Positions 44,300 to 57,377 of a DNA stretch of 64,000 nucleotides are shown in pieces. The notes under the pieces are model-generated. The model did no database searches, had not been told where the DNA came from, and saw only the letters and a list, made by a program, of their open reading frames with translations. The position numbers and the translations under genes were made by a program. Position 1 is the first letter of the stretch. Every line of letters begins with the position of its first letter. Source of the stretch: Cristatella mucedo (Eukaryota > Bryozoa > Phylactolaemata > Cristatellidae); the NCBI GenBank assembly GCA_009760855.2, contig WPIO01000021.1:5767001-5831000 (forward strand), written 5' to 3'.

Positions 44300-45115
44300 T
44301 ATTAACATCTCGAAGCATATATGTGCCACGTACTGGTTGTCGTGACCGCTATGGCGACAAATAAAAGGAAAGATGACGATTGCGATCCTCGCAAGCAAAT
44401 CTTGCCCGATCGGTCAACGGCGGCCATGTCGGATTCGCCGCGTGGTGATCCGCAGCTCTTACCGGATCAGTCGATCGAGTGGATCACCAGAGATGGTATC
44501 GAATGAAATTCAACACACTGGCAGACGGATGAAAAACCCTGGCGCTTCAACTAAACGAGCGCGTGCTGCAACAGCAGCGCACCGATCGCCCACCGCAAGT
44601 GATGTCTGCACCGCCAGACGCCAGCGGCGAGCGCCGGCAAAATGAAAGTGTGGTGTCTCAACGATCGGCGGCGATCAGCCGGAACTCTACAAGAACCACG
44701 CTGGAAAACTCTCTCGATACGCCTCCATCGGTTGACCATTCCGTAACCCGAACCATTATCAGCGGTGCTATTGAATGGCTGCCGGACGTGCTGGGGTGCT
44801 CGTCACTACTCACAGACAGCCGCTACCGACTGGCTGTACTGGCCGCTGTTCGGAGGCTCGGGTTCTGGACCTCGACCCCGACCAGGTCTGAAACCAGTCT
44901 TTTTCTGCTGGATGGCGCCTGCCCCAGCTGCGAGAGGTGCTCCAATCGATGGCTCGTCAGCGGAGAAAATCCGGCCGGTGGCGAAGAGTTCAGCCTCGGA
45001 GACGCCACTGGTAGCTCTTCTGAACCTTCGCGCGAGTCGGGCGCCTGTTCGACGATACACTCAGTCTCGCGCATCCAGCGGATGCCGTGTCGCCGCCGCC
45101 TGTCCTCGCCGCGCC

Positions 45116-45151
<36 letters not shown>

Positions 45152-45520
45152 CGCCGCTGCTGCCGCCGCCGCCGCCGCGCGCGACTGGCTGGACGACCAG
45201 CTTCGGCCGCCTGGTTCTCTCGGAATGAACTCGACGTCCGCGGCTCTTTCCTCAAGGTGGCGGATGTGGCGGCGCTCGCGCTAATGGCGCCCGTCGCTAA
45301 TCACCACCAGCTGCGCCATCTGCCGCCGCGATCTGGATGTAGTGGCGCCTCATGCCAGTACCACAAGCCAGTAAATGTGGCGCTCACTGACGTTGGCCCC
45401 GCCGCCATGGGCCTCCTGATCGATCTGCGGGCGATTCGGATTATCCTGGTTGCTTCCAATTCGGTGGTTCTACCAAAAGTCGGCGCATTCGGATGACGGT
45501 TCGATGAAACGCGACTAACT
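44300..45520. other. GC-rich island 2 with CCG repeat and GATC excess
   Basis: Overlapping plus ORFs of 221 and 243 codons (44563-45228, 44765-45496) and minus ORFs coexist, and none shows a domain. An imperfect (CCG)n tract lies at about 45112-45180. Between 44341 and 44700 I count nine GATC words. It could contain an exon or promoter, but nothing in the sequence proves it. Confidence 0.4.
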
Positions 45521-46289
45521 ACGGTTTTCAGGATCTATCGTTTCGGTGGTTTGACGTTCTCGACTGCTGGTTTCAACGAGCACGACGGCACCAGCGTGCC
45601 GGCTACCTGTGGATTCCATTCCACATGTCGGCTTCAGCTCATCTTAGTTATCGGTTTGAAGTCAAATAAGTTACCTACCCGTGTGTAACCATCACCTTCA
45701 GTTCAATGGCGCTCCGCTTTCGCGTTCGGTAAATGGATACCGCCTTCGTGTGCGGCATCAGACTTGGATTGAGAGACGGGCGAATCGTCAGTTTCTGAGA
45801 ACGCCACCGGTTCTTGGAATTACCGCAGATCTGCGACCTGGCGCACCACCCTCGCTGGCTGGATCGTTGAAGACCTGGTACCGCCAATCACCGGCGTTTG
45901 TAGCGATCAGTGCAGAGCGCCGATAGCTCGTCTATCCGATCCACTGACCGACGAGCGGCGACCGGCTGCGATGCGCGACTACTGATTGGCCTCACCAACC
46001 AGCCATCCTGCCACTCAGACATTCAAATCACCATTAACAGCGCATCTGTTTATAGATCGAACTCGCTTTTGGCTACAAACTTTAATCGCCACCTAAAAAA
46101 CTAACCACCGAAGCCACTACCAGCCATTTGCTGTGAAAGACTGGCTCTATCGTTCTTTGCCTTCTTCTTAGCTCCACCCGTTCACTGAAGTCAAAAGCAC
46201 GTAGGCTGGCGAGCGATAACGGACACGTAAGCGGACTGAGGATCTCAAGTGGACTCGACGCTTCCACAAGTAAATTGGACAGTTAGTAC
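45521..46289. other. unrecognised sequence
   Basis: No motif recognised. Confidence 0.3.
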
Positions 46290-47045
46290 GTGTCGTGCAA
46301 CTTCTCTCGAAGCTATCGCTTTCTAATAAAAACAACCATCCATTTGATAGCGCCTCGAAATAATCTTTCACGCTTTGTTTATACAAAGAAAAACATTCAA
46401 ATGGTGAGTGGTATCGTGCTGATAAACACTATGAATAACATGGACAGGGGTGACATACAGGGTCCTTCTCCCAAGTGGCCCAGTGGCAGCATCACAGTCA
46501 TCCAACTACACCTCAGCACATCAAGGACAATCACAGGGACCACTAAATGCAATCTAAATAGGTGTGTTTTAAGTTTTCTTTGTCTGCATTAGGTCAGAAA
46601 GGGAGGTGTGTTCTGACCTTGAGACAGGAGGAGTTCCAGGCTTTGGGAGCATGGGAACTAATTCTAGGCCTTTAAAAATATATATATGAGAGCGTTTTAA
46701 TAGGATGTGTTATAGCAGCTCAAATGCATGTCTTTAAGACATTCGTCAACTAAGTGCTGTGAGACGGACATTGCAGCTTTGTTTAAAAAAAAGTCAACCT
46801 TGTTTCTAAATGTTTGAAATAAGAGATTCTGTTTTGTCTGTTGGGGACAAGTGTCAACTCAGGTGCATACAGGCTAAAGGCGCGGTCGTCGAGGATCGTG
46901 CTGCTAAGCGGATATACTCGCATGTGCTATCTGTAGTATTCAGCAAGGTTAACAACATTCTGTAACCACTAACCGTCCTTTCTTTGACATCATTGCTATG
47001 CTAAATGACCATACTAAGCCATTTAAAAACCAGTGCAGCACTAAA
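46290..47045 (-). mobile_element. diverged L2-like LINE, 3' region
   Basis: On the plus strand 'agggaccactaaatgcaat', 'aggtgtgttttaagttttc' and 'gggagcatgggaactaattc' resemble the complement of L2 C-terminal and LKTHL regions, as at 17090-17210. It is more diverged than the other L2-A copies and may be a separate subfamily. Confidence 0.4.
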
Positions 47046-47479
47046 ATAGTCTACCGACTAAGTGGTCGGTGCATTACACATGCCCCGTCTAATTCTGTAA
47101 TTCGCTACTTGCAAGTCTTCCTGCTCTGGTGAATGTTAAAAATTACATCCGTAAGCGTATATTCTTGACACCAAACATTATTCGTCAAGTGCTCCATTCT
47201 GTATTGTTACATTATACATTATTCACTTCTAGCAGATTACTGCCTCAGGGTCTAAACCAACGACCCAGCTCCCTTTGCGACTCGGTGGTGGTTTCGATTC
47301 TACGCTGTCATGGTGTTTATTCACAAAGGGATGTTGTAATACATAAAACTCTTGTTTTCATATACCTAAGTAGAATATCAAATCGGCTTTAATTAATTTT
47401 ATAATTACACTGGTTCCACCACCGAAAATATTATTCAACGCTCTAAATATTCTTTGGGTCCTTATTAATTATGTTTATC

Positions 47480-47640
47480 AATACCTCTCTTTACTTCCTA
47501 ATCATTAAACATCGTACCACGCTCTTCTGATAATAGTTTGGCTGTGTGAGTCTGCCAACTTCAAATCCTTCAAGATTGTGGAATCAGTCCTTGAACCCAA
47601 AAGTGAGACTCCATCCAACGAGCTCGTAGATCATTGTGAC
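47480..47640 (+). mobile_element. L2-A-like fragment, strongly decayed
   Basis: 'cattaaacatcgtaccacgc' and 'acttcaaatccttcaagatt' follow the same order as in 15440-15520. Surrounding sequence is unclear. Confidence 0.4.
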
Positions 47641-49899
47641 AGTGAAAAACAGAAACGAAAACCTTTGCTCACAGCATTTGCCAGTCATTCAAATTTTCTT
47701 TTCCAGGTTCTTGCCTGATGACGTGTCCATTTATTACTTTACAAACCTGCCATGGCAACCTGGCCTATTGCCTCTAGGCTGGAAAACAGCCTTCAAGCAT
47801 TACAATAGTGCCAATTCTTGGCAAGGCTAGTAAAGCTTTGCAAGCATTAGGGCGTAACTGCGCTCATAAGGTGTAGCCATTCCACATGATACGAAGAGAT
47901 AAATGAAACGCGAACTGATGAAAGAAACGCCATACTGCCAGGTGTAATCCACATTAATCTCCGCGTGAAAAATTACGCTCATCGACAGCGTAGTCGCTCG
48001 CCCGACGGTTCCAGATCTACTGAACTACGGGTGCAAGGCCTCCGCAACTCCCCTGATCTGTCTCAATGCCTGAAGGCTTAACTGTGTTGCCATGGGCATT
48101 TGGGCTTGTACACTCCACACCGACCTGGGACTGCCACCACTATGTGACTTTGACATCATGGTTTCTAGTCATTACATGATCGAACTCCTGATCTGGCTGA
48201 GTCATAATCGGCTGATCTAACACCGCGCCGCCATAGACTGATCTCTTCAAATTGATGCTTCCTTTCCAGTATTTTGTGTTTGTAGAAGAGATTGATCTTC
48301 TCTGTAGAAGCCAGAAAAAGGTACTGACCGCCACAGGTTGGCTGCGATCGAAGGCATGGTGACCGCTATGGCGGTCTTTACCATGGTATCAGCTTCAACA
48401 GGACAGTAAAAAGTGGTGATCTTCCTGCGCCTCAATCGTTAATAACCTCAGTCAAAGGCTGAAGCAAACGCGCGATGGTCGACAATCGAGCAGACGCAGG
48501 TACAGCGGTTACCTGAACCTTTTTTCCATCTGGTGTAAAAGTCATCTCTGACCATGTTTCACTGTTATGTCTCTTTGATCATTCCACCTGGTCTGGATCC
48601 TGGATCTTGGTTCGGATTATTCCGAAGATGTTTATTATTACCTATAGAACCTCTCAGTTTTCAACTTGTTTCCATTTGCTGATAATTTATGGTCGGGTCT
48701 CAAACTTTGAGGAGCTGTCTAAGGTTCTCAGATTGGGTAAAATATACAGGGTTATAAGCGCAATATGGCCAACTTGGCTGTTCTTTTATTAGTCAAAGTA
48801 TTTTGACCTCTGAGAAAAATTCATGCCATATAAGTATCGACAGCCACAGCCAGCTCTCATATTTTCTGTAATCATGCTAGGTTAATGACGTTCTAGCGCT
48901 CATTTGAATCGTCGGTTGCGGATCATGTGCGGCATCATTGCCACTACGTGTGATGACTCAGGTGACGTCACGATAAAATGTCAAACTTTACCAGTTCAGT
49001 GTTGCGTATCTTCGGACTACCATCTCTGATCATGAGACGTGAGCATGCGCTCGTTCTTGCTTTCAGCGTCAACTCTCGGTGACAACGGGCTACCTCGAAG
49101 CGATCAGCGCGATGCTTGCCGATTTCATTATCTCGGCTGACGAGGATGGAAATGGAGATCTGATGAAGGCGCAAACTTCATGGGTGATAAGCTTGCCAAA
49201 AAGTGCCAATCAGTTCTGACGGTTCATTGCATCTTTCCTTTCTCCTCATGTTGGATCTTCCATCAGGTCAGTTCAATGTGTGACAGCCTTTTTGCCCTGC
49301 CAGGATGACCGAGCGGCAGCACGATCGACAAATCGCAACGATATCATCTGAATGGATCAAGCGTGTTTGCGATGGTGCTATCTCATCATTATCAGTGTTC
49401 ACGCTCAAGGTTTACCAGCGCTCAGTTGTGAGGTCAGATGTCAGCATCACTAAGGATTAATGAATAACGAAAATACCACCACTCAGCCTCTCACCTTCTG
49501 GAGTGCGTGCCTTCCTGTGGTTCCACCACTGAGTTCGTCAAACTTCTTTGACACCTCGCATTTCGATTAAAGTTCGATCAGCATCATGTTGGCGACCTTC
49601 ATGCTTCACATGACTCATTAAATCAGTTCTGGCGATGCAATGCAAACCAACAACAGCAGTGAATGGTTCGTCGGTTGCGCATCCTTTATTACTTTGCTCA
49701 AGCTCACCTTTTTCCTCGTATTACCTCTTTGGTGATTCGCGGCACATCTCAAAGATATCGCTATCATTGTCTTTCTCGTCTCATCATCGTCTGAGCTATA
49801 ATCATGTCGCCAAACTTACCAGTGACGACCAGCAAGCTTCGAGCGCCTGGATGGCCTGTGGTGAATATCGTCGATGACGCGTATAAACTCCCCATGTTT
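47641..49899. other. unrecognised sequence with a tRNA-like patch
   Basis: At 48165-48240 the minus strand shows box A-like tggcggcgcggtgttag and box B-like gagttcgatc about 45 bases apart, a possible tRNA-derived fragment. GATC words are frequent at 49030-49350. No protein motif was found. Confidence 0.35.
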
Positions 49900-51250
49900 G
49901 CCTTCAACGGCGACCACGTAGCTGGTCGTCGGCGGCGGTGTACTCCATCGCCGGCGTGCTGCCAGCGCTGCCGCGCTAAGTCGTCGCCAACCAGCCTCTT
50001 CTTTCCACCGGCGCGCGCCAGCTGCCAGCTTTTTGCTGCGTTCCTGCCCGTCGCCGCGTCATTTAAGGTCCAAAACGGCCGCTCTCTCGCGGCCTGCAGC
50101 GGCATGGCGTGCTTCAACGCGCTTCGACGAGCGGTGAAAAGCTATCATTCACCGGCGACATCGAAACCATAATCAGATGTCTCTGTGACTCCTTTTTATC
50201 AGTGACTTGTGGTGCTTGGAGTCAGGAAACAGTTATGGGCAGGATGTTTCTACCAGATATGTAATAACTTATCTTTTATATGTACAATATGTCTCATATG
50301 CTTATATTCTGTTTTCTATTAATCTATCTATATCTGATGATTTTTTCTACTGTCTGCTGTCTCACCTTCCTATTTCTTCTTACCACATCTCCTTCTTCAT
50401 TCTCACACTCTCTTTTTTTCTCTTCTCTTTTGATTGGTTTATTTGAGGTTCAGATTGCTAACCTGTGAATAGGGATCAGACAGATATCATAAGCTGATGA
50501 GGTCTGTTGCGACAATTTTGTCAGGCTTTGATATATGATCATGTTCTCTTTAGTGTCAAATGTGATTCTCAGTCAGATCTCTCTCTCTCTCTTCCACCTG
50601 CCACTATACCTCTTACCATATAGATGTGGTGCAGCGCCTGATCAAGGCAGGTTACTGACCTATCAGACAAGGATCATTAGTTCAATTCTGATGGGGCGAG
50701 TTACTTTATCCTTTGACGATTAGTAACCAATAAAGACTATTACATCATATTATCAAAAGGGCTACAATCAAGCTGGATGTTATTTTGTCTCTCTCTCTAT
50801 ACATATTATCTACCTATCTACTCTCTCTCTTATTATCTTTACTTATATATATACCTATATATACTCTCTATCTCTGTTATTTATAGTAAAAGATTGGTTC
50901 TTTCATTATCAGACAAAGTTGGGTTGATTCATGGTTCTTATCTTTTGTGTTGATGATGACCGTAAGAATATAACTGTGATAACCTGCAAGAGGCTGACGA
51001 TCTGATGGGTTATTATTTTATCTCTCACCCTTCCATACCATATATGTTCTATATATATACTGCTTATATATGCTGTATACTATATATCATCTTCATATCT
51101 CTCTCTATACATCAAACATCTATCTCACACTCTCTCCACTCTTTCTTTCTCTCTCTCCCTTATCTCCATAATATATAACAGTCAAGAGACTGTCTTTGAC
51201 ATTTTGAGGTTGTTTGGATCTTGCTGAATCAACCATCAGCACTGTCCAAC
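49900..51250. other. GC-rich patch followed by CT/TA-rich low complexity
   Basis: Bases 49900-50120 are GC-rich with antisense-overlapping ORFs. Bases 50270-51180 are rich in 'ctctctc', 'tatata' and 'tcttt' words without long pure repeats. No gene. Confidence 0.4.
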
Positions 51251-54200
51251 CCAGCCCTGGGTGGTGACCAGCACTAATCATCCTCAAATCTTACAAATAA
51301 GCTACAAGAAGATGGTGGAGCCACTGAAGCTCAAGGCCTGGTTGCTCTCTGGTAGTCCACGATCACTTCCCAGTGCTTTTTGTCATTCAGGATCTCAGCT
51401 CAATATTAGGTTGTTTGATCTATTATAGCGCTAAGCTTACAACCTCGCTTTATGACGTATCGACGTTCAAACTCAAAAAGACAATAACCATCCCACATAA
51501 TCTATCTGAGCAGCAGTCTCTTTCGACATTCATTCTTGCACGTTCTTCTGAATACCACTGGTCTTTCTAATAATAGATTCAAATCAACTCTTATTCGAAG
51601 GGGAAAAGAATTCGTCATCATTATGAAAGCCAGCAGAGTAATGTAATATGGGAATGGTGAAATATCTTCCACCACTCAGGCCTGGCTTTCAAATCATGGT
51701 TTGTCATTAAATTCAAATGGCACGAGCTGCACGAATTTCATTTGTGTCCCCGCAGATGATCCCACATAGTTGGGCAGTCTCTTCCGGTTGCTCATTGATG
51801 GTCAGTTCGCGTTAATTTACCTCTAAGTGAGCTATTAGTCAGGTTATTATGGTGGATCGTAGTCCTATAGTGTGGATGATTCACTGAATAAAAAAAGATT
51901 GTTGATAACTGTCAGCTAAAATGACGGTTCACACTGATTTTTTCAGACAATTACTAACATGTTAGTGGAGACGGCTTTTCAGGCTTTCACTGTATCTAAT
52001 CAGTTGATTTGACCCAATTTCATGGCTGCACGTTTCACTTCAATCTCTGTTATTACATCGCCCTCATGTGAAGCTCAAGCATTATATTGATTATTTCAGA
52101 TCATGTATCATGTCAACGATCACTGGACACTTCCCGCTGTCACCTGTTCTCGTTCTGCGACAGCGGAAACTGGTAACGACAACGCCATTCTCGGCACGCT
52201 AAAAAACCTCTCTGTATCCGGGCCACCGCCGCCGCCAAACAGTTTGCGATGCTGTTTTCGAAACCGCCGGTTGATCTCTCTCTGGCAGGGGCGCCGGTCG
52301 AGTTACGCCGCTATGCCGCCGCCGCCGATACTTCACAGTGCTTTGGTCTGGAACACTCAGACTCAGCTCTGATCATCGACCACGACGCTCACTTGCCTCC
52401 TTCGCCAGCGCCATTACCATAAGCCTCAAACCAGGTCAAACAAGCCGAAACTCCAGCGGCCATCTTTTGCTTGGCGACAGAGAGAGAAGTATATCTATTT
52501 TGCTATGGTAAGAGCGCTGATGGTTATTGTGCAAGTGACCGACTGCGCTGTGAAATCGGATGTGCCACGATCAGTACTCCTCATTCCGGCGTCAAGCTCC
52601 GCGTCGTCTGCGCTCCGCGTCCATCGCTCGCGTCATCACACTCGTCGTCCGCTCACGTCGTCACCGCATCGCTCCGTCCATCACGCTCCGCACACGTCAG
52701 CGTCATCCTCGCGTCAATCACGCTCATGGACCATGCGACGGATGATGGCACCGCCCTCTCCAATCAGAACGCGACAAACCACCGCGAGTCAGTGGATATG
52801 GCGCTCAATCAATGGTATCCACAGTTCAGGCCGGTGCGTTATCCGCATCTGCATTCTAACATCGTTCAAAAATTAGATCGTATGACCAATATCATCTTTG
52901 GGAGACGCATCAATGAAACCAGACTGTGAGCTGCTGCATCCCGGTGCAGTTAGTTAACTCGCTCATGGCAACAAGCGCCATCGTTGGCTCATCTTGCCTG
53001 ATACTGCTACACTACCACTGAACCTCCGATCGGTGTGCCCACGCGATCTTCATGTCGCTCGGCGGCTGCGATATTTCTTCAGCCGGATCTGTGGATTCTC
53101 CATTAAGTTCACTCTCTCATTCAGTCTGCAGCCGTCAATTGATCGTGGCGGCGCTGCATTGAATAACAGCTTCATTATGCACTTCTTTATTCCCTTGGAT
53201 TCTTTCTGCTCGTTTGGCGTCAACTAACGCAGAACTTCCAGTGGAAGCTGCCGCGTTGACCTCCATTGATAAATCCGGTTCAAGAAAAGACCTCGCGCGC
53301 TCATTCAGTGTCTTATCTCCGCCTCAAGGGTGGCCTAGTCAAAAAATCTCGAGCTGCCGTCAGGTCGTTCCATTCCTTGGCCCAAGCTCCCAAGGCAAAT
53401 ACTGCAATAATCCTGCCCTCATCTGCTGGGTCAGAGCAATGCGTCACTCCACTTCTTTGACCCAGTGTAGCCACTGCTGTCATTTCTTCCCTTGTTCTCT
53501 TTCTTCAACTCAGTAACTTGGGCCAGCAAATCTTTGGGTCACCAGTGCCAGTCAGCGCTCCATGTTTCGATCAGCAACTCATCTCAAGAGGTCGAAACTG
53601 GCATGCGTTACGCGTTACAGCGCCTCTCCTTTCGGATTGTTCACGATACCTCTGAAGCTCGCCAGTGCCTTGCTGTTTCCAAGAACCTTTCAAATGGAGC
53701 TACTTTTCCTGCAGACTCTCGCGTCCATTTGCGCTGAGCGCGCTAACCTTCGCCTCTTCAGTGCCCAGCGCCCTTCCGGAGGTGGCGACGCAATCAGCGC
53801 CTGCATTGCCCTGCGGATATTCAGACATCCTCGATCTTCCGCGAGCCCAAATTTGGTGGATCTTGGCGGAGCTCCCAGCGCAAACAAGATTGTGGCGGTC
53901 GATGCAAATCAGTGATAACAGGCTTCATTTCAAGCAACAACAATGACATTCATCGCCAGGTGACGGGAATGTCTTTCTATCGCAGATCTATCATCGGCTT
54001 TGCCCAGTACTGACCATCTCCGTCTGCGACGGTTACGAGCACCGATCAGATCAGCCGATGCGGCATTGGCGTTAGTTTAAATCGTACTTATCAGATCATT
54101 GATGATATCCGTGTCGTGTGGGGGTGCGTCAACACGGTCAGTGCGATTCCCTCAAAGTTTCGGTCTGCTGTTCTCCGTTTATTGTCAACCTCTGAAATAT

Positions 54201-54649
54201 CTATTAAAGATAGGATATCTTACCTGTGACGATACCAGCTACTCATTCAATATTTGTCATTCAATCAAGATCTGCCATCAACTGATAAGCTGAATACTTG
54301 CAGCCTATAATACCAGCGTGGATGGAAAAATTCTTGAAACACTAATGACCGTAAAACCGATCTGCTTTCTGTTCTTAGTTTTACCACCTAAACCAGGTGG
54401 CTGGATTAAACCTTGCTTCCCTATATTAGGCCGATGCTGTTGTGCGATATCTACATCAGAATTTAGTTATCGTTTTGTGACACTAATTTAAAGCATCATT
54501 CAACTGCTTACCTTCGTATAGTCTCCAATCTCTAAGATTTGTCTTTTTACATTATTTCAAAATCTCTAACTAGCTCCCAATTGTTCTGTCTCCATTGATT
54601 TTTGTTATTCCCTTCGGCTGGGCTACCAGAAAAGCAGCTGAACCACTGC
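51251..54649. other. unrecognised sequence with GC-rich patches
   Basis: A CCG-rich patch near 52220-52330 and CpG-rich sequence at 52560-52720. A 152-codon plus ORF at 52471-52929 overlaps a 123-codon ORF in another frame. Neither has a domain I recognise. Repeated 'cgtcatc/cgctcc' words near 52600-52700 look like simple-sequence drift. Confidence 0.35.
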
Positions 54650-55162
54650 TATTATTTCCATGAATATTATTCAAGGCTATCATGGTTTTAATATGCGTGT
54701 CCTTTGCTTAAAACTACAATGGCTGCCGGTTGATCGGAACCAGGGCAAAGTTCAGCTGAACTGCCGCCCCCAAGTCTCCATCTTCGTCCTCAGGTCGCTC
54801 ATTATAAAAAATAAATTATCTGTTTCTGTTCCTCCACTAAGATGGTGTGGTGATAGATGTGCTGTAGCTCTACCACAAGATCTTGGAAACTCACGCTACG
54901 ATTCTTCACGCAACGACAACCTACCACACCATTTATGGCACATCCTTTGTGGTCAGGCTATATTTTCCAGCCTCTCACGCCTCAGCGCTGCCTCAGTTCT
55001 TAACTGTGCTTCCCTTTCTCTTAGTTGCGCGAGACAGTCTTCATTACCGAATCACGTACCGAAAACCGCAGGCTGTGAGTGTGTCTCTGGCCTCACTCAA
55101 GCCTTCCACCAGCCTCTAGAAACATTGAGGTTGAACGGGATACATCACATTACAATAAATAA
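54650..55162 (+). mobile_element. L2-B LINE, C-terminal region and 3' end, decayed
   Basis: Order matches 9980-10400 and 30418-30705: 'ctacaatggctgccggttga', 'cctcaggtcgctcattata', 'cttggaaactcacgctac', 'tcacgcaacgacaacct', 'ttagttgcgcgagacagt' and a tail with 'gatacatcacattacaata'. Frames are broken. Confidence 0.7.
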
Positions 55163-55619
55163 GCATAGTCAGAGTCTGTAGCAAGCTTCTTTAAGCTTTT
55201 TTTATCAATCACCTTATTCATTCTAGCTGTAGTTTGATGTATTAAATGGAACTTTTTAAATTAGCCTAGTAGTTCTGAACTAGTCAGGCGAAGTCGTGAC
55301 TATTCCGATCGTCAGCAGCCTGTGTTAGGCGGCCCTAATGTTTGGACATGAATCGGACAGGGTAAATAGCTGCGAAGGCTGTCCCAAAATCAGACGCCCT
55401 GAAGCAATTATCAAAAGAGCGCACAAAAGATTGAGCTCTTGAAGACGGTCCTGGGCAGCCAAACAACTAGAAGAGACAAACTGCGGCAGTACTCAAGGAT
55501 TGCATATAAAAACAGAGCTCGGTTTTTAATGGTGCAAAGCCTTTCCAGAACGATGGCGTTCAAACCTGCGTTGCACACTAGAATAACGATCAATGTTTCA
55601 CAAACCAACAAAAAATTGG
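55163..55619. other. unrecognised sequence
   Basis: No motif recognised. Confidence 0.3.
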
Positions 55620-56643
55620 TTGAATTCTTCACCCAGGCATGTTGCGAGCGCGTCAGTAGTTATCCGCGCGGTGTCCCAGCATGAAACGTCAGCTTTGGCG
55701 TTCGTCCAGCAGCTCTGTCTGGGTGCTCAAACCAGTTCACTCCAGATACCGCAGGCTGCGTGGGAGGTCAGCAGTTCCTGCGCGCAGCAACCGGAAGGCG
55801 GCTCTGAGCGTACATCGCCAGAACCCTTCTGGCGGCCGCCGCCGGGTGCTGCTTCCGCCGCCGCGAAACTTTCTGCAGGAGCCGTGATTAGCGAGCATTG
55901 TTTGTGAGGTGAATTCAGCGGACGAGACAGCCATCTCTGTATTTGTGTCTGATGCTTAAATGAGGCGGCTAGCATTTAAATCGGCTGCTACTTTACCGCG
56001 TGCCACTTTTAATCTTCTCCTCAGAGCTCGACCAACTCGAGCGGAGCCTGCGTCGGTCGCTACGTCAGGCGTCGACATCTCAACGTTTCGCCCCTTTTCA
56101 ACGAATCTGCTCATCCCCTGGGCCGCCCCGAACACTGCTTTTGCCGCCATGCGTGGAAGGTAAAAATGTCCAGCGACTATCAAATGAAGGCGGCGCGCTT
56201 CGGTTCAAGAAGCGCTTTCTGACCGGAACGGCAACGCTGAGGCTGCGCCGCAGCGCAGTAGTGCTTGCTCGCGTGCCCACAGCCGGCCGCCCGAATGAGA
56301 CCTACCGTCCATCTGTCCTCTCTGTGGCTGAGCCGCGCCGGAAGCGCCGCCTCGTAGCCGCCTCGCCTCCTCCGGTCAGCCGGTGCTTTGGCAACTCTGG
56401 CTTTCTGTTGCCGCTGTAAGGCATTCCAAGGCGATCTGCGCTCGCCGATCCTGACCCAGCGGCGGTGCGGCCAGACCGACGAACTCGACGCCCTGGGCGG
56501 CGAGCAGCAGGCGAATTCAGCGCAGTGCCGCGCTGCATCGGTACGTAATCTTCGGATCGATGACCCCGGGCGGTGAAAAGAAAGCCGGGGTGACTGCCGT
56601 GTGGTTAGCTTCGAGGCGCTCAACAAACATACCCGCCGCCTGC

Positions 56644-56680
<37 letters not shown>

Positions 56681-57000
56681 CGCCGCCACCACTGCCGCAG
56701 CGTGCGACCAAGCAGCGTGGGTTTGACAGATGCTGGCAGTGCAGGCTGTAGTCTGACAGCGAGCCTGGGGTGCTCCTGCACCCAAGGCCTCTGCTATGGG
56801 AAGGCTCGGAAGACACAGTCAAGTGTGCGGATTTCTTTCACCATCAGTGGTGCTTTGCATCTTCCCGGCAGAAGCCAGCTCTGTTCTGTCATCTGGGGTT
56901 AGAATCCTGTGTGCTCTCAGAAAAGGCGATTCTTCGACCCCTGGGCGGCTGTGACAGCACGCTCACAGCTACGAGATGCCAGGTCTATCGTTTTTAAAAG
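55620..57000. other. GC-rich island 3 with CCG repeat
   Basis: CpG-rich. Minus ORF of 201 codons (56180-56785) and plus ORF of 139 codons (56000-56419) overlap and have no domain. An imperfect (CCG)n at 56642-56690 encodes Gly, Arg or Pro runs depending on frame. Confidence 0.4.
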
Positions 57001-57336
57001 TATAGCAGGTTTGGCGCGAAGTCGCTCATCTGCACGACCTAAAGAGATATTCGCCGCCAGCTGCCAGATCCGTTAACGAGTCGAAGGTTGTGACCACAAT
57101 CTTGCCGCTCCGGTTCGCTCGACGCGCAGCTTGCCTTGTCTGTTCCGTCAGCTCTGTGACCATAACTCGGAACCTGAGATAGATTATTGAGATCCAAAAC
57201 CTTTGCCTACTTTCTTTCTTTTGTTCAAAGTGCGTTAAAAATTTCGAGTTTATATGGACGTTGAGTGTTTGCTGCATACGTCGCCATCATATCATTGCCT
57301 CAGATCCTATCATGTATCCACTCACCGTATATACCA

Positions 57337-57342
<6 letters not shown>

Positions 57343-57374
<32 letters not shown>
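57343..57374. repeat. TA microsatellite
   Basis: About 16 units of (TA), preceded by 'ccgtatataccatatatg'. Confidence 0.95.

Positions 57375-57377
<3 letters not shown>

Noticed and set aside
44563-45496. Plus ORFs of 221 and 243 codons as candidate genes
   Set aside because: They overlap each other in different frames and cross a CCG repeat. No motif supports either.
48165-48240. Functional tRNA gene on the minus strand
   Set aside because: Boxes have near-tRNA spacing, but I could not pair a full acceptor stem and box B departs from the consensus.
56180-56785. Minus ORF of 201 codons with poly-Gly
   Set aside because: Poly-Gly is a CCG repeat. No domain.
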